Below the pieces are notes generated by a model, which did no database searches, was not told the origin of the DNA, and was given only the letters and a program-made list of their open reading frames with translations. From assembly GCA_001779315.1 (NCBI GenBank), contig MFJU01000035.1, positions 61,255-116,544 of the forward strand: DNA of 55,290 bases. The letters are read 5' to 3'. The translations under genes were made by a program, and so were the position numbers. Source of the DNA: Candidatus Gottesmanbacteria bacterium RIFCSPLOWO2_01_FULL_42_22 (GTDB taxonomy: Bacteria > Patescibacteriota > Microgenomatia > 2-02-FULL-39-11). This document shows positions 49,052-55,290 of this stretch, in pieces. Every line of letters starts with the position of its first letter. Position 1 is the first letter of the stretch.

Positions 49052-49954
49052 CTATTGGCTTTTTTCCCAGACAGTGATAAGCGGATTTAAGTTGAAGTTG
49101 TAAATTTTATATATTTCAGGATTTCCCGAGTATGAAACCAGAAAGTAACCGTCTTGGGTTTGGGCTTGAAGCTGGCTGCTAAAATCCGAACCTGTAATAT
49201 TAACCGTCCAGTCATGCCTGCTTTTTCTAAAACTGTCCTTTTCGTTAGTGTCTGCGAAACCGTCAGCTGTCAGAGGCATCAGCTTGTCCAATATGCCATT
49301 GATATCTTCACTTTTTAAATCTGTTGTTTTATTTCCATAAATCAGCTGCCATTTATTGTCAGCATTTTTCCTGAGGATAAAACTCTTTTGGCCGGAAATT
49401 TTAATTTCCGTTAATTTATGGCTGTCCAGATTGGCTACGGTTTTATCACGCCAATAAGAAACTTGAGTATTTAGTTTATCAGGCAGATCCCCTGAAGCGA
49501 CATAAACCCTATCGGAATCTTCCAGACGGAAATAATAACCGTTTTCCAGCGGAGCCTTTTTGCCGGTCACCAGCGACAGATTTTTCTCCGGCCCTTTCAG
49601 GGAAAGATTTGTCCCTGAGGCTGTTGACAGCGAGTATTCTTCCTGATTGAGAGTATTCTCCGAAACGGTATATTTAACTTCAGTATTTTGCAGGCTGTTG
49701 ATAAGATCTTTGATTTTGCCCTCATCACTCTTAAAACCTGCAATTTTCCATTTGCCTTCCTGTTTAAGAAGGACGGCGCTTTGGCTGCCCTGTTTTATGG
49801 TAATTTGCGACGTATTTCCGCTATGCCAAGCGGAAAAATCAACCACAGGTTTCGCTTTGGGCTTTGGCAGCTTTTCTGCTATTTTTGGCCACCAGGAAAT
49901 GGCCATAAGCACAATAAATATAGAAAGAAGAAAAACTATATTTCTTTTAGTCAT
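49052..49954 (-). CDS. DUF4340 lipoprotein-like component of the Gld-type ABC system
   Basis: 300 residues from ATG 49954, chosen because it forms an ATGA overlap with the preceding gene (stop at 49951); the frame also allows 49999. N-terminal membrane helix (IVFLLSIFIVLMAISWW), then the DUF4340 beta-rich domain (ITIKQGSQSAVLLKQEGKWKI; LITGKK-type strands; VSYWRDKTVANLDSHKLTEIKI). DUF4340 proteins commonly follow GldG-like genes. They lie outside the membrane with unknown substrate. Confidence 0.82.
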   Translation of the reverse strand: MTKRNIVFLLSIFIVLMAISWWPKIAEKLPKPKAKPVVDFSAWHSGNTSQITIKQGSQSAVLLKQEGKWKIAGFKSDEGKIKDLINSLQNTEVKYTVSENTLNQEEYSLSTASGTNLSLKGPEKNLSLVTGKKAPLENGYYFRLEDSDRVYVASGDLPDKLNTQVSYWRDKTVANLDSHKLTEIKISGQKSFILRKNADNKWQLIYGNKTTDLKSEDINGILDKLMPLTADGFADTNEKDSFRKSRHDWTVNITGSDFSSQLQAQTQDGYFLVSYSGNPEIYKIYNFNLNPLITVWEKSQ

Positions 49955-52161
49955 GGAAATTTTCGATGTTTCAATTTTCGCCGTTTTATTATCCGCCAAC
50001 TTCCGTAAAGGAAAGGAATAACGCCAGAAAGAGCAATATTGCCGTATTTGACTGCTGCTGCCTGGCTATCATCAGTAAAAAGCAATTTACCGGTTTTCTT
50101 TTTTTTGACGGCAATGGTTGCTAAATTTTCGTCACGAGACAGCCAGCTTAAAGTTTCCAGAGCGAAATTCAGATTATCGGCTGAATTTTGTAGAAAATTA
50201 TCGGATAAATAGTCGCTGTCACCTACAACAATAATCCGGCCGCTTGTGTTACCCTCCCTGGGACCTAAGGCTATAGCTACAATCTGTTTAGAAAGGTTTG
50301 TACTGTCAAACTGGGTTTGATCGGGACCGATTGAAATTTCTCCGGTCTTAAGGCCTGCATAGGCAGATGTTGTTAAAAGTTCCTCAACATTATATTTAGA
50401 TGTTTTAAGTTTGTCCTTATCAAATGTCAGGGAATTAACCCAAGGCAGGATGACGAAATTAATTTTGCCTGACAGATTCCGTGTCTGGGAAGGTGGAAGA
50501 GCCCTTATCCAGTAAGGATAGGGCAGCAGGTAATTTACCGGCCCGCCCTGTCCGAAATTGATAAGTTCATTCGATTTAAGATCATAGACCAGGTTTTTAT
50601 TGACAGAAACTCCAAAATTTGCCAAGAGATCATTTATATTATTGTCATTAAGGGAAGCGGACATCAACTGGGTTGAAATGCTGTAACTGTCCGCTAGAAT
50701 TAATAGGTTGCCGCCTTTCTCTAAAAATTCCCTTAAGTTTTTGAGCTGGATCTCATCATATTTTCCCGTCGGTCCCGCCAGGACGGTAATAGCGCTGCCG
50801 GTGGCGATTTCATTGCCGCTTGAAACATCGTATAATTTTACCAGTTCGCTATTTAGCAAACGGAAATCATTTTCCGCAGTTTTTGCCGCACCTGCCGCAA
50901 GAAAGGTAATTCTCTTTTTTTCTTTGGCCGTCAGTTTATGAATCAGGGTAATTAACTGATATTCCAAATCACTGCTGTCCTCCACAAAGGGAATGACTTC
51001 ACTTTTGCCTGCATAATCAAGAGCGATGCCCAGAAAGCCTGTTTTAACCTGAAATTCCTCACGTCCGACGACATTAAACTGGACTTGCTGGATGCCTTTT
51101 CGGCCTGCCTCCTGGCTCTCAGTTTCTGAAATTACGGGATCTTTCAGAAAATAATTTATGTTTTTGCCTCCCCTAATTTTAATATCATGGAGGATGTCTT
51201 TTGTTTCCCGTAAAATAGGACTGTATTGGGGAGGCAGATTAGTTGAAGCATAAAGGTTGACAGTGACGATATCGGGCAGATTTTCCAGAATTTTAACAGA
51301 GCCGGATGAAAGGGTATAAATGCGTCCGGAGGTCAGATCAATACGCCCGGGTATTCTGTCTCCCAAGAGGCTCACCATCAAAAAAATCCCGCTAAGAAGT
51401 ATGATTCCTATTTGATAAGACCGGTAGTGGTATCTTAAATTGCCGTATTTCCGCTTCATTAACTGCAGGAAACTTAAACTTAAGAAAATCAGAATAAAGG
51501 AGGCAAAATAGAGTAAATCCCTGATATCGACCACTCCTCTGGAGAGGGACTCAAGATGCGTCAGTAGTGACAATTTTTCTAAAAAGGGAACAATGGAGTT
51601 CGGCAAATTGGCGGTGATAAGTTCAGTACCGATAACCAATGACAGGAAAGAAGCCAATACAGTCAAGAGCAGGGACGCAATTTGACTTGTAAACAGTGAA
51701 GAAATAAAAATGCCCAGAGCAATCAGCGAGGCTGAAAATAAAATGCTCGAAAGAAGCTGTCCCGCAAATATCCCGAAGTCAAAAGGGCCAAATAAACTGA
51801 AAGAGACGGCTATCGGTAAGGCAAAAATGAGAGCAGCAGTAATAAAAATTAAGGAAGAAAGCCATTTAGCCACAAGCACTTCTGAATCCCTGACAGGTTG
51901 AGTTAACAGCATTTCCAAAGTTCCGTCATCCTGCTCCTTGCTGATTGAACCCATGGTGACAGCCGGGGAAAGAATCAGCATAACCCAGGGTAGATAATCA
52001 TAAAGGATTCTCAGCGATGACTCTCCGACCAAAAGAGCGTTTCTGAAAAAAAGAAACTGCCATAAAATCAGAAAAACAATTAAAACTATATAAGATGAAG
52101 GGTTATTAAAAAGAATCCTCAATTCCTTTTTCACTAAAGCTGGGATATTTAGAAATGTCAT
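49951..52161 (-). CDS. Fused ABC permease (GldF-like) and GldG-like auxiliary protein
   Basis: 736 residues. Residues 1-~240 form an ABC-2 permease with about six membrane helices (MTFLNIPALVKKELRILFNNPSSYI; KEQDDGTLEMLLTQPVRDSEVLVAKW). After another membrane helix (~250-268) comes the GldG/ABC_transp_aux domain (IDLTSGRIYTLSSGSVKILE...VTVNLYASTNLPPQY; LREFLEKGGNLLILADSY), then a C-terminal membrane helix. GldF and GldG are usually separate. In Bacteroidetes GldAFG supports gliding, but elsewhere it is an export-type system of unknown cargo. Confidence 0.85.
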   Translation of the reverse strand: MTFLNIPALVKKELRILFNNPSSYIVLIVFLILWQFLFFRNALLVGESSLRILYDYLPWVMLILSPAVTMGSISKEQDDGTLEMLLTQPVRDSEVLVAKWLSSLIFITAALIFALPIAVSFSLFGPFDFGIFAGQLLSSILFSASLIALGIFISSLFTSQIASLLLTVLASFLSLVIGTELITANLPNSIVPFLEKLSLLTHLESLSRGVVDIRDLLYFASFILIFLSLSFLQLMKRKYGNLRYHYRSYQIGIILLSGIFLMVSLLGDRIPGRIDLTSGRIYTLSSGSVKILENLPDIVTVNLYASTNLPPQYSPILRETKDILHDIKIRGGKNINYFLKDPVISETESQEAGRKGIQQVQFNVVGREEFQVKTGFLGIALDYAGKSEVIPFVEDSSDLEYQLITLIHKLTAKEKKRITFLAAGAAKTAENDFRLLNSELVKLYDVSSGNEIATGSAITVLAGPTGKYDEIQLKNLREFLEKGGNLLILADSYSISTQLMSASLNDNNINDLLANFGVSVNKNLVYDLKSNELINFGQGGPVNYLLPYPYWIRALPPSQTRNLSGKINFVILPWVNSLTFDKDKLKTSKYNVEELLTTSAYAGLKTGEISIGPDQTQFDSTNLSKQIVAIALGPREGNTSGRIIVVGDSDYLSDNFLQNSADNLNFALETLSWLSRDENLATIAVKKKKTGKLLFTDDSQAAAVKYGNIALSGVIPFLYGSWRIIKRRKLKHRKFP

Positions 52162-52166
52162 ATTCT

Positions 52167-53090
52167 TTAATTTTCAAGAGTCAGTTTTTGGAAAACCTCT
52201 TCCAAATTTTCATGCTCTTCATTTAATTTCCAGATGATCCATTTATTTTCTGCGGCCAATTTGGAAATTAAAGGGGGCAGTGTTTTCTTCTTTCCCTGCA
52301 AACGCAGGCTGATCCTGTCAGTCTGTTTTTTAGTTACCTTCATGTCGGTAATTTCCTTGATGGTTTTTAATTTAGTTAAAACATTTCTTCCTTCCAGAGT
52401 TACCAAAAAACTGTTTTTAATTCCGCTGGTCTTTATAAGTTTGTCAGGGGTGCCATCAGCTACCAGACGGCCGTTATTGATGATGATTAAACGGCTGCAG
52501 ACAGCCTCTACTTCCTGCATGACATGGGTACTCAAAAGTACCGTATGGCCTTTTGCCAATTTCCTGATTAAATTACGGACTTCGGTCCTTTGATTCGGAT
52601 CCAAGCCTTCGGTCGGTTCATCCATGATCAAAACTGCCGGCCGATGCAAAAGAGCCATAGCCATCCCCACTCTTTGGCGGAAGCCTTTTGACAGTTCCTG
52701 TATGGGATAATAATAAACTTCATTGATGCCCGTTGAATTTACGGCAAATTCAATTCCTTCCTTGCGCCGACTTCCCTTTAGATCTCTGATATTGGCAATA
52801 AAATCAAAGAGCTCGGAAACAAGCATATCTTTATAGATGGGATTATTCTCAGGCATATAGCCTATAATTTTTTGGGCCTCAAGGGGATTTAGCAAAATAT
52901 CAAAATCACCTATTTTAATCAAGCCGCTATCGGCAGAGAGGAAACCCGTCAGCATACGCATGGTTGTAGTCTTTCCGGCGCCGTTTGGCCCGAGGAGCCC
53001 GACGATTTCGCCTTTGCCGATTGAGAAGGATAGATCAGCCACCGCCTTTGTTTCGCCGAAAGATTTAGAGATATTCGAAACAGTTATCAT
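52167..53090 (-). CDS. ABC transporter ATP-binding protein (GldA-like)
   Basis: 307 residues. Walker A GPNGAGKTTT; Q-loop near GYMPENNP; signature LSKGFRQRVGMAMALL; Walker B AVLIMDEPTEGLDP; switch His in LLSTHVMQE. A ~75-residue C-terminal extension after VADGTPDKL is typical for this subfamily. It powers the permease fusion encoded 5 nt downstream. Upstream, an AT-rich intergenic region is shared with the divergent LCP gene. Confidence 0.93.
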   Translation of the reverse strand: MITVSNISKSFGETKAVADLSFSIGKGEIVGLLGPNGAGKTTTMRMLTGFLSADSGLIKIGDFDILLNPLEAQKIIGYMPENNPIYKDMLVSELFDFIANIRDLKGSRRKEGIEFAVNSTGINEVYYYPIQELSKGFRQRVGMAMALLHRPAVLIMDEPTEGLDPNQRTEVRNLIRKLAKGHTVLLSTHVMQEVEAVCSRLIIINNGRLVADGTPDKLIKTSGIKNSFLVTLEGRNVLTKLKTIKEITDMKVTKKQTDRISLRLQGKKKTLPPLISKLAAENKWIIWKLNEEHENLEEVFQKLTLEN

Positions 53091-53163
53091 AAAGAAGTAT
53101 TTATTTTATATATCAAGTTTTATGTATTTTTTCAATAGACTCGCCTACCCAGTCAAAATTTCA

Positions 53164-53169
53164 TATAAT
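53164..53169 (+). promoter_or_regulatory. -10 box of the LCP gene
   Basis: TATAAT at 53164-53169, ten bases before ATG 53180. The 89-bp gap to the divergent ABC gene is AT-rich, with a TTGAAA...TATATA pair for the minus strand. Confidence 0.5.
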
Positions 53170-53179
53170 ATGAGCGTCT

Positions 53180-54271
53180 ATGACAGGCTACCAGTCATTA
53201 TTCCGTCAAAAATCTAAAGGAAAAACATCGCGGCAGAAATTTCTGGCAGGCGCGGTCATTCTGACGGCTGTTTTATGCGGCTTTATTACGGTCAAAACCC
53301 TTTTTATCAAAAAGGAAGCTGCCGTAACTTTACCTCAAGTTATATCTGAAACTCAACAGCGCCAAGGCGGGATATCAGCTGACGTAAAAACCTTAGGTTT
53401 GCTGCTGTTAGGTTATGGTGGGGCAGGACATGAAGGAGGTAACCTGACGGATGTTCTGCAAGTTATTTTTATTGATTTTGCTAAAGCCAGAATCGCTTTA
53501 ATTTCCATTCCCCGTGATTTATGGGTGACTCTTCCCAATGGTAAAAGCACTAAAATTAACGGCGCTTTTTCTTCATTCGGAAAAGAAGGATCGGCATCTT
53601 TAAAGCAGTTTATAAGCAAAATCAGCGGATTAAAGATTGATTATTACGCAGGAATGGATTTTGTCGGCTTCGAACGCACAGTCGGCATCAATCTGAAAGG
53701 AATTGAGGTCGATGTCGCTGAAACACTGGATGATCCATGGTATCCTATCCGCGGTAATGAACTGGAAACCTGCGGCATGACACCTCAGGAGGTGGCAGAA
53801 GTATCAGCTAAATATTCAGGCTTTGAACTGGAGAGGCAATTTCCCTGCCGCTATAAACATCTCTTGTTTGAAAAAGGAAAAGTAGTCATGCAGGGCGGTG
53901 AAGCTTTAGCTTATGTCCGCTCACGCCACGGTTCTTCGGCCGGTGATATCTCCAGGGGTAAAAGACAGCAGGAAGTTCTCTTGGCTCTCAGAAAAAAAAT
54001 TTTAAGTATTGAATCATTGGATAATCTGCCCTCTTTTTTTAGTGATTTATCAAAAAATATCACTACCGATCTGGATAGCGAAGTGATTAAATTTTTAATT
54101 CCGGCAATTCAAAATGCCAAAGATTTTGAGGTAGTCAGGATCAATCTGTCGACGGAAAACGTTTTAAAAGCGGATTCAACCTCTGGCGGTGGGGCAATCC
54201 TGATTCCTAAAGAAGGGCCAAACCGCTGGTTAGACGTCCAAAAATTCCTTAAAGAAGAAATAAATAAGTGA
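53180..54271 (+). CDS. LytR-CpsA-Psr (LCP) family glycopolymer transferase
   Basis: 363 residues. Basic cytoplasmic start, membrane helix (about 20-42), then the LCP domain: LLLLGYGGAGHEGGNLTDVLQVIFID, IALISIPRDLWVTLP (SIPRD motif), KINGAFSSFG, YYAGMDFVGFERTVG, and ALAYVRSRHGSSAGDISRGKRQQEVL with the catalytic Arg pair. LCP enzymes attach lipid-linked glycopolymers to peptidoglycan. This fits the polysaccharide genes at the left end and the PBP. Confidence 0.93.
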   Translation: MTGYQSLFRQKSKGKTSRQKFLAGAVILTAVLCGFITVKTLFIKKEAAVTLPQVISETQQRQGGISADVKTLGLLLLGYGGAGHEGGNLTDVLQVIFIDFAKARIALISIPRDLWVTLPNGKSTKINGAFSSFGKEGSASLKQFISKISGLKIDYYAGMDFVGFERTVGINLKGIEVDVAETLDDPWYPIRGNELETCGMTPQEVAEVSAKYSGFELERQFPCRYKHLLFEKGKVVMQGGEALAYVRSRHGSSAGDISRGKRQQEVLLALRKKILSIESLDNLPSFFSDLSKNITTDLDSEVIKFLIPAIQNAKDFEVVRINLSTENVLKADSTSGGGAILIPKEGPNRWLDVQKFLKEEINK

Positions 54272-54279
54272 TTATTCTT

Positions 54280-54298
54280 GAGCGGTGGAAGGGATTTG
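54280..54298. repeat. Short copy of the tRNA-Gly 3' end
   Basis: GAGCGGTGGAAGGGATTTG differs by one base from the same stretch at the 3' ends of the tRNA-Gly pseudogene (54824) and tRNA-Gly (54892). It lies 8 bp after the LCP stop. Confidence 0.65.
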
Positions 54299-54303
54299 TT
54301 AAA

Positions 54304-54427
54304 CTGACAGTTGCTGAACGTTAGTGAAGCCTACTGTCAGATAATCCCGATGCTTCATCGGGAAACCCTGTCTAAAATAAAATTATACTGCCTTTTAGGA
54401 ATCTGAGCTGGAGACGATACTCAGCTC
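54304..54427. other. Intergenic cluster of inverted repeats
   Basis: Within the 270-bp gap 54272-54541: CTGACAGT/ACTGTCAG (54304-54311 and 54333-54340); TCCCGATG-CTT-CATCGGGA (54345-54363); and GAGCTG/CAGCTC (54405-54410 and 54422-54427). No T-tract follows any of them, so simple terminators are unlikely. No ORF or recognised RNA class. Confidence 0.5.
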
Positions 54428-54541
54428 GAACCTCTTCCCACACTGGTTATTTTCAAAGCTCTATGATTATATTACTCCTGAACTATTTTTAAAACTTAGT
54501 CTACTCAAAGACAGGATGGGTATTAAGAGTTTTAGGAATTA

Positions 54542-54778
54542 TTAAAGGCCTACTTCTTCACTCACTCTTGGTAATCCCATTATGGCTTCCCTAGCTGCTT
54601 TTGGATCAGTTCCCTGATAGACAATGGTAATTGACTCATCTGCAATTTGTCGCCAATTATCTACCAGACTTTTCCTAAGATCAATTATCTGTTCTTCTGT
54701 ACCTTCAAGCACTTCAATATCTGCGAATTGATCACTTCCTTCTCCACCTCTATATGCAATTATTTCTACAGGACTCAT
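54542..54778 (-). CDS. 78-aa hypothetical protein
   Basis: 78 residues, acidic, no membrane helix: MSPVEIIAYRGGEGSDQFAD, then IEVLEGTEEQIIDLRKSLVDNW and ITIVYQGTDPKAAREAIMGL. The predicted alternation of strands and helices suggests a small ferredoxin-like alpha/beta fold. It lies alone between two tRNA-Gly-derived repeats, so it may be cargo of a small integrated element. No family recognised. Confidence 0.5.
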   Translation of the reverse strand: MSPVEIIAYRGGEGSDQFADIEVLEGTEEQIIDLRKSLVDNWRQIADESITIVYQGTDPKAAREAIMGLPRVSEEVGL

Positions 54779-54824
54779 ATTATGTTGTTTTATGTAATTT
54801 TATGTTTATTTCTGTCACTTTAGG

Positions 54825-54890
54825 AGCGGCGGAAGGGATTTGAACCCTCGACCTCCCCGCCTTTGGCGGGGCATTCTACCGCTGAACACT
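54825..54890 (-). pseudogene. tRNA-Gly pseudogene with lost acceptor 5' strand and altered anticodon arm
   Basis: Minus strand. D-arm (GTTCAGCGGTAGAATG), T-arm and acceptor 3' strand (GGTTCAAATCCCTTCCGCCG) equal tRNA-Gly, but the 5' acceptor strand GCGGCGG is absent. The anticodon arm is replaced by CCCCGCC-AAA-GGCGGGG, which has no usable anticodon loop. It is tandem with the intact tRNA-Gly (TCC), 2 nt away. Confidence 0.85.
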
Positions 54891-54892
54891 TG

Positions 54893-54964
54893 AGCGGCGG
54901 AAGGGATTTGAACCCTCGACCTTCTCCTTGGAAGGGAGACATTCTACCGCTGAACTACCGCCGC
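54893..54964 (-). tRNA. tRNA-Gly (TCC)
   Basis: 72 nt. Acceptor GCGGCGG/CCGCCGC; anticodon stem TCTCC/GGAGA with loop CTTCCAA, anticodon TCC; T-arm GGTTCAAATCC. Nearly identical to tRNA-Gly (GCC) at 47603 outside the anticodon. Confidence 0.95.
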
Positions 54965-54971
54965 AACGTAA

Positions 54972-55033
54972 GTCCCGATTTAATCGGGACAACTTTGCTG
55001 GGACGTTTATTTTCGAAGAAAATATTACGTCCC
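54972..55033. other. Two hairpins between tRNA-Gly and tRNA-Phe
   Basis: GTCCCGAT-TTA-ATCGGGAC (54972-54990), and GGGACGT...ACGTCCC (55000-55033) with an inner TATTTTC-GAA-GAAAATA arm. The first resembles TCCCGATG-CTT-CATCGGGA at 54345. They may be processing or termination structures, or small palindromic repeats. Confidence 0.55.
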
Positions 55034-55047
55034 GCATTAAGGTTGTG

Positions 55048-55120
55048 TGCCGAGGGTCGGAGTCGAACCGACATCACGTGTTTTTCAGACACGCGCCGTG
55101 ACCACCTTGGCTACCTCGGC
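55048..55120 (-). tRNA. tRNA-Phe (GAA)
   Basis: 73 nt. Acceptor GCCGAGG/CCTCGGC; anticodon stem CGTGT/ACACG with loop CTGAAAA, anticodon GAA; T-arm GTCGGTTCGACTCCGAC. It overlaps the end of the GIY-YIG reading frame by 10 bp. Confidence 0.93.
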
Positions 55121-55290
55121 AATGACTTATACAGTATTTTGTATAATACTTCGTGTCCTCTGCCGGATTTATAAAATTTTTCTCTTTTCAATGCTTCTTC
55201 CTTTGTTAGAAGTGCTTCGTAATATATTAATGTAAACGGTTTTCTCGATTTCGTTGAGAAATTCTTACCCTCATTGTGTTCTCTAAATCT
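55111..55290 (-). CDS. GIY-YIG nuclease superfamily protein (UPF0213-like), C-terminal part
   Basis: The frame is open from the window edge and ends with TAG at 55113-55111. Visible: RFREHNEGKNFSTKSRKPF, TLIYYEALLTKEEALKREKF, then YKSGRGHEVL. R-x-x-x-H-N-x-G, the catalytic-helix and N-G region, and KREKxxK are typical of small URI/GIY-YIG proteins of about 85-95 residues. Only the last 59 residues are in the window. The stop falls within the 5' end of tRNA-Phe. The cellular role of these small proteins is not settled. Confidence 0.85.
   Translation of the reverse strand, partial: RFREHNEGKNFSTKSRKPFTLIYYEALLTKEEALKREKFYKSGRGHEVLYKILYKSLPR

Noticed and set aside
49955-49999. Start of the DUF4340 gene at 49999
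   Set aside because: Would overlap the permease fusion by 49 nt; ATG 49954 gives the ATGA coupling used throughout this window.
1-55290. CRISPR arrays, rRNA genes, replication origin
   Set aside because: No regularly spaced repeats, no rRNA-like sequence, and no DnaA-box clusters or dnaA/dnaN genes were seen.

Overview
This window is bacterial chromosome from a small-genome lineage, most likely a Candidate Phyla Radiation (Patescibacteria) member and probably a Microgenomates. That placement is inference from gene content. Housekeeping proteins are trimmed: PheT lacks its N-terminal tRNA-binding domain, ThrRS lacks the TGS domain, and trigger factor is short enough to lack the PPIase domain. 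Genes are packed with many ATGA overlaps, an acyl-carrier-like protein has lost the canonical DSL motif, and Thr/Pro-linked surface proteins sit beside a pilM/N/O set. TGA is a normal stop (tyrS, gldFG and others), so the Gracilibacteria/Absconditabacteria recoding is not in use. Shine-Dalgarno sites are rare, and several genes carry a -10 box 6-9 nt before the start codon, which suggests leaderless mRNAs.

Layout. 1-7024: surface polysaccharide genes (AsnB-like amidotransferase end, two Wzy/O-antigen-ligase-like proteins, GT4 glycosyltransferase) and an unusual S26-peptidase-like/nucleotidyltransferase fusion. 7070-13873: two large secreted Thr/Pro-rich proteins, a PilX-like protein and PilM, PilN, PilO. 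13885-19810 (minus): trmD, khpA, rpsP, rnc, ACP-like, nusB, rpmF, recG, a 34-aa membrane ORF, tyrS. 19876-22512: class A penicillin-binding protein. 22515-28257: the most unusual region, described below. 28323-34599 (minus): pheT, pheS, rplT, rpmI, infC, thrS, tRNA-Val. 34683-40561: PGM1-like ATP-grasp ligase, a lineage-specific protein, trigger factor, tRNA-Leu, two lysozyme-like proteins, efp and epmA. 40634-47871: tRNAs, lepA, a large membrane protein, a glycoside hydrolase, a nucleoside-phosphorylase-like gene and DUF192. 47906-54271: hflX, a Gld-type ABC system and an LCP ligase. 54280-55290: tRNA-Gly fragments, tRNA-Gly, tRNA-Phe and a partial GIY-YIG protein.

Candidate new system. At 22515-28257 there are two diverged copies of a peptide-modification module. 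Each has a PqqD-like (RRE-type) protein, an HprK-like P-loop kinase, a short precursor-like peptide with a Cys-rich C-terminus, and a single-pass membrane-anchored protein. The two peptides (64 and 66 aa; 8 and 4 Cys) share a leader block Y-x-K-P-x-[IL]-x3-K-I-K, close to the YxxPxL motif that RREs bind in lasso-peptide leaders. Decayed pheT and PBP 3' ends lie between the copies (25916-26412), so the locus arose by tandem duplication. An IS1202/ISNCY-like element then inserted exactly at the start codon of one PqqD gene, leaving a 16-bp target duplication. No radical SAM enzyme, lanthipeptide synthetase or lasso protease is visible in the window, so the modification chemistry is unknown.
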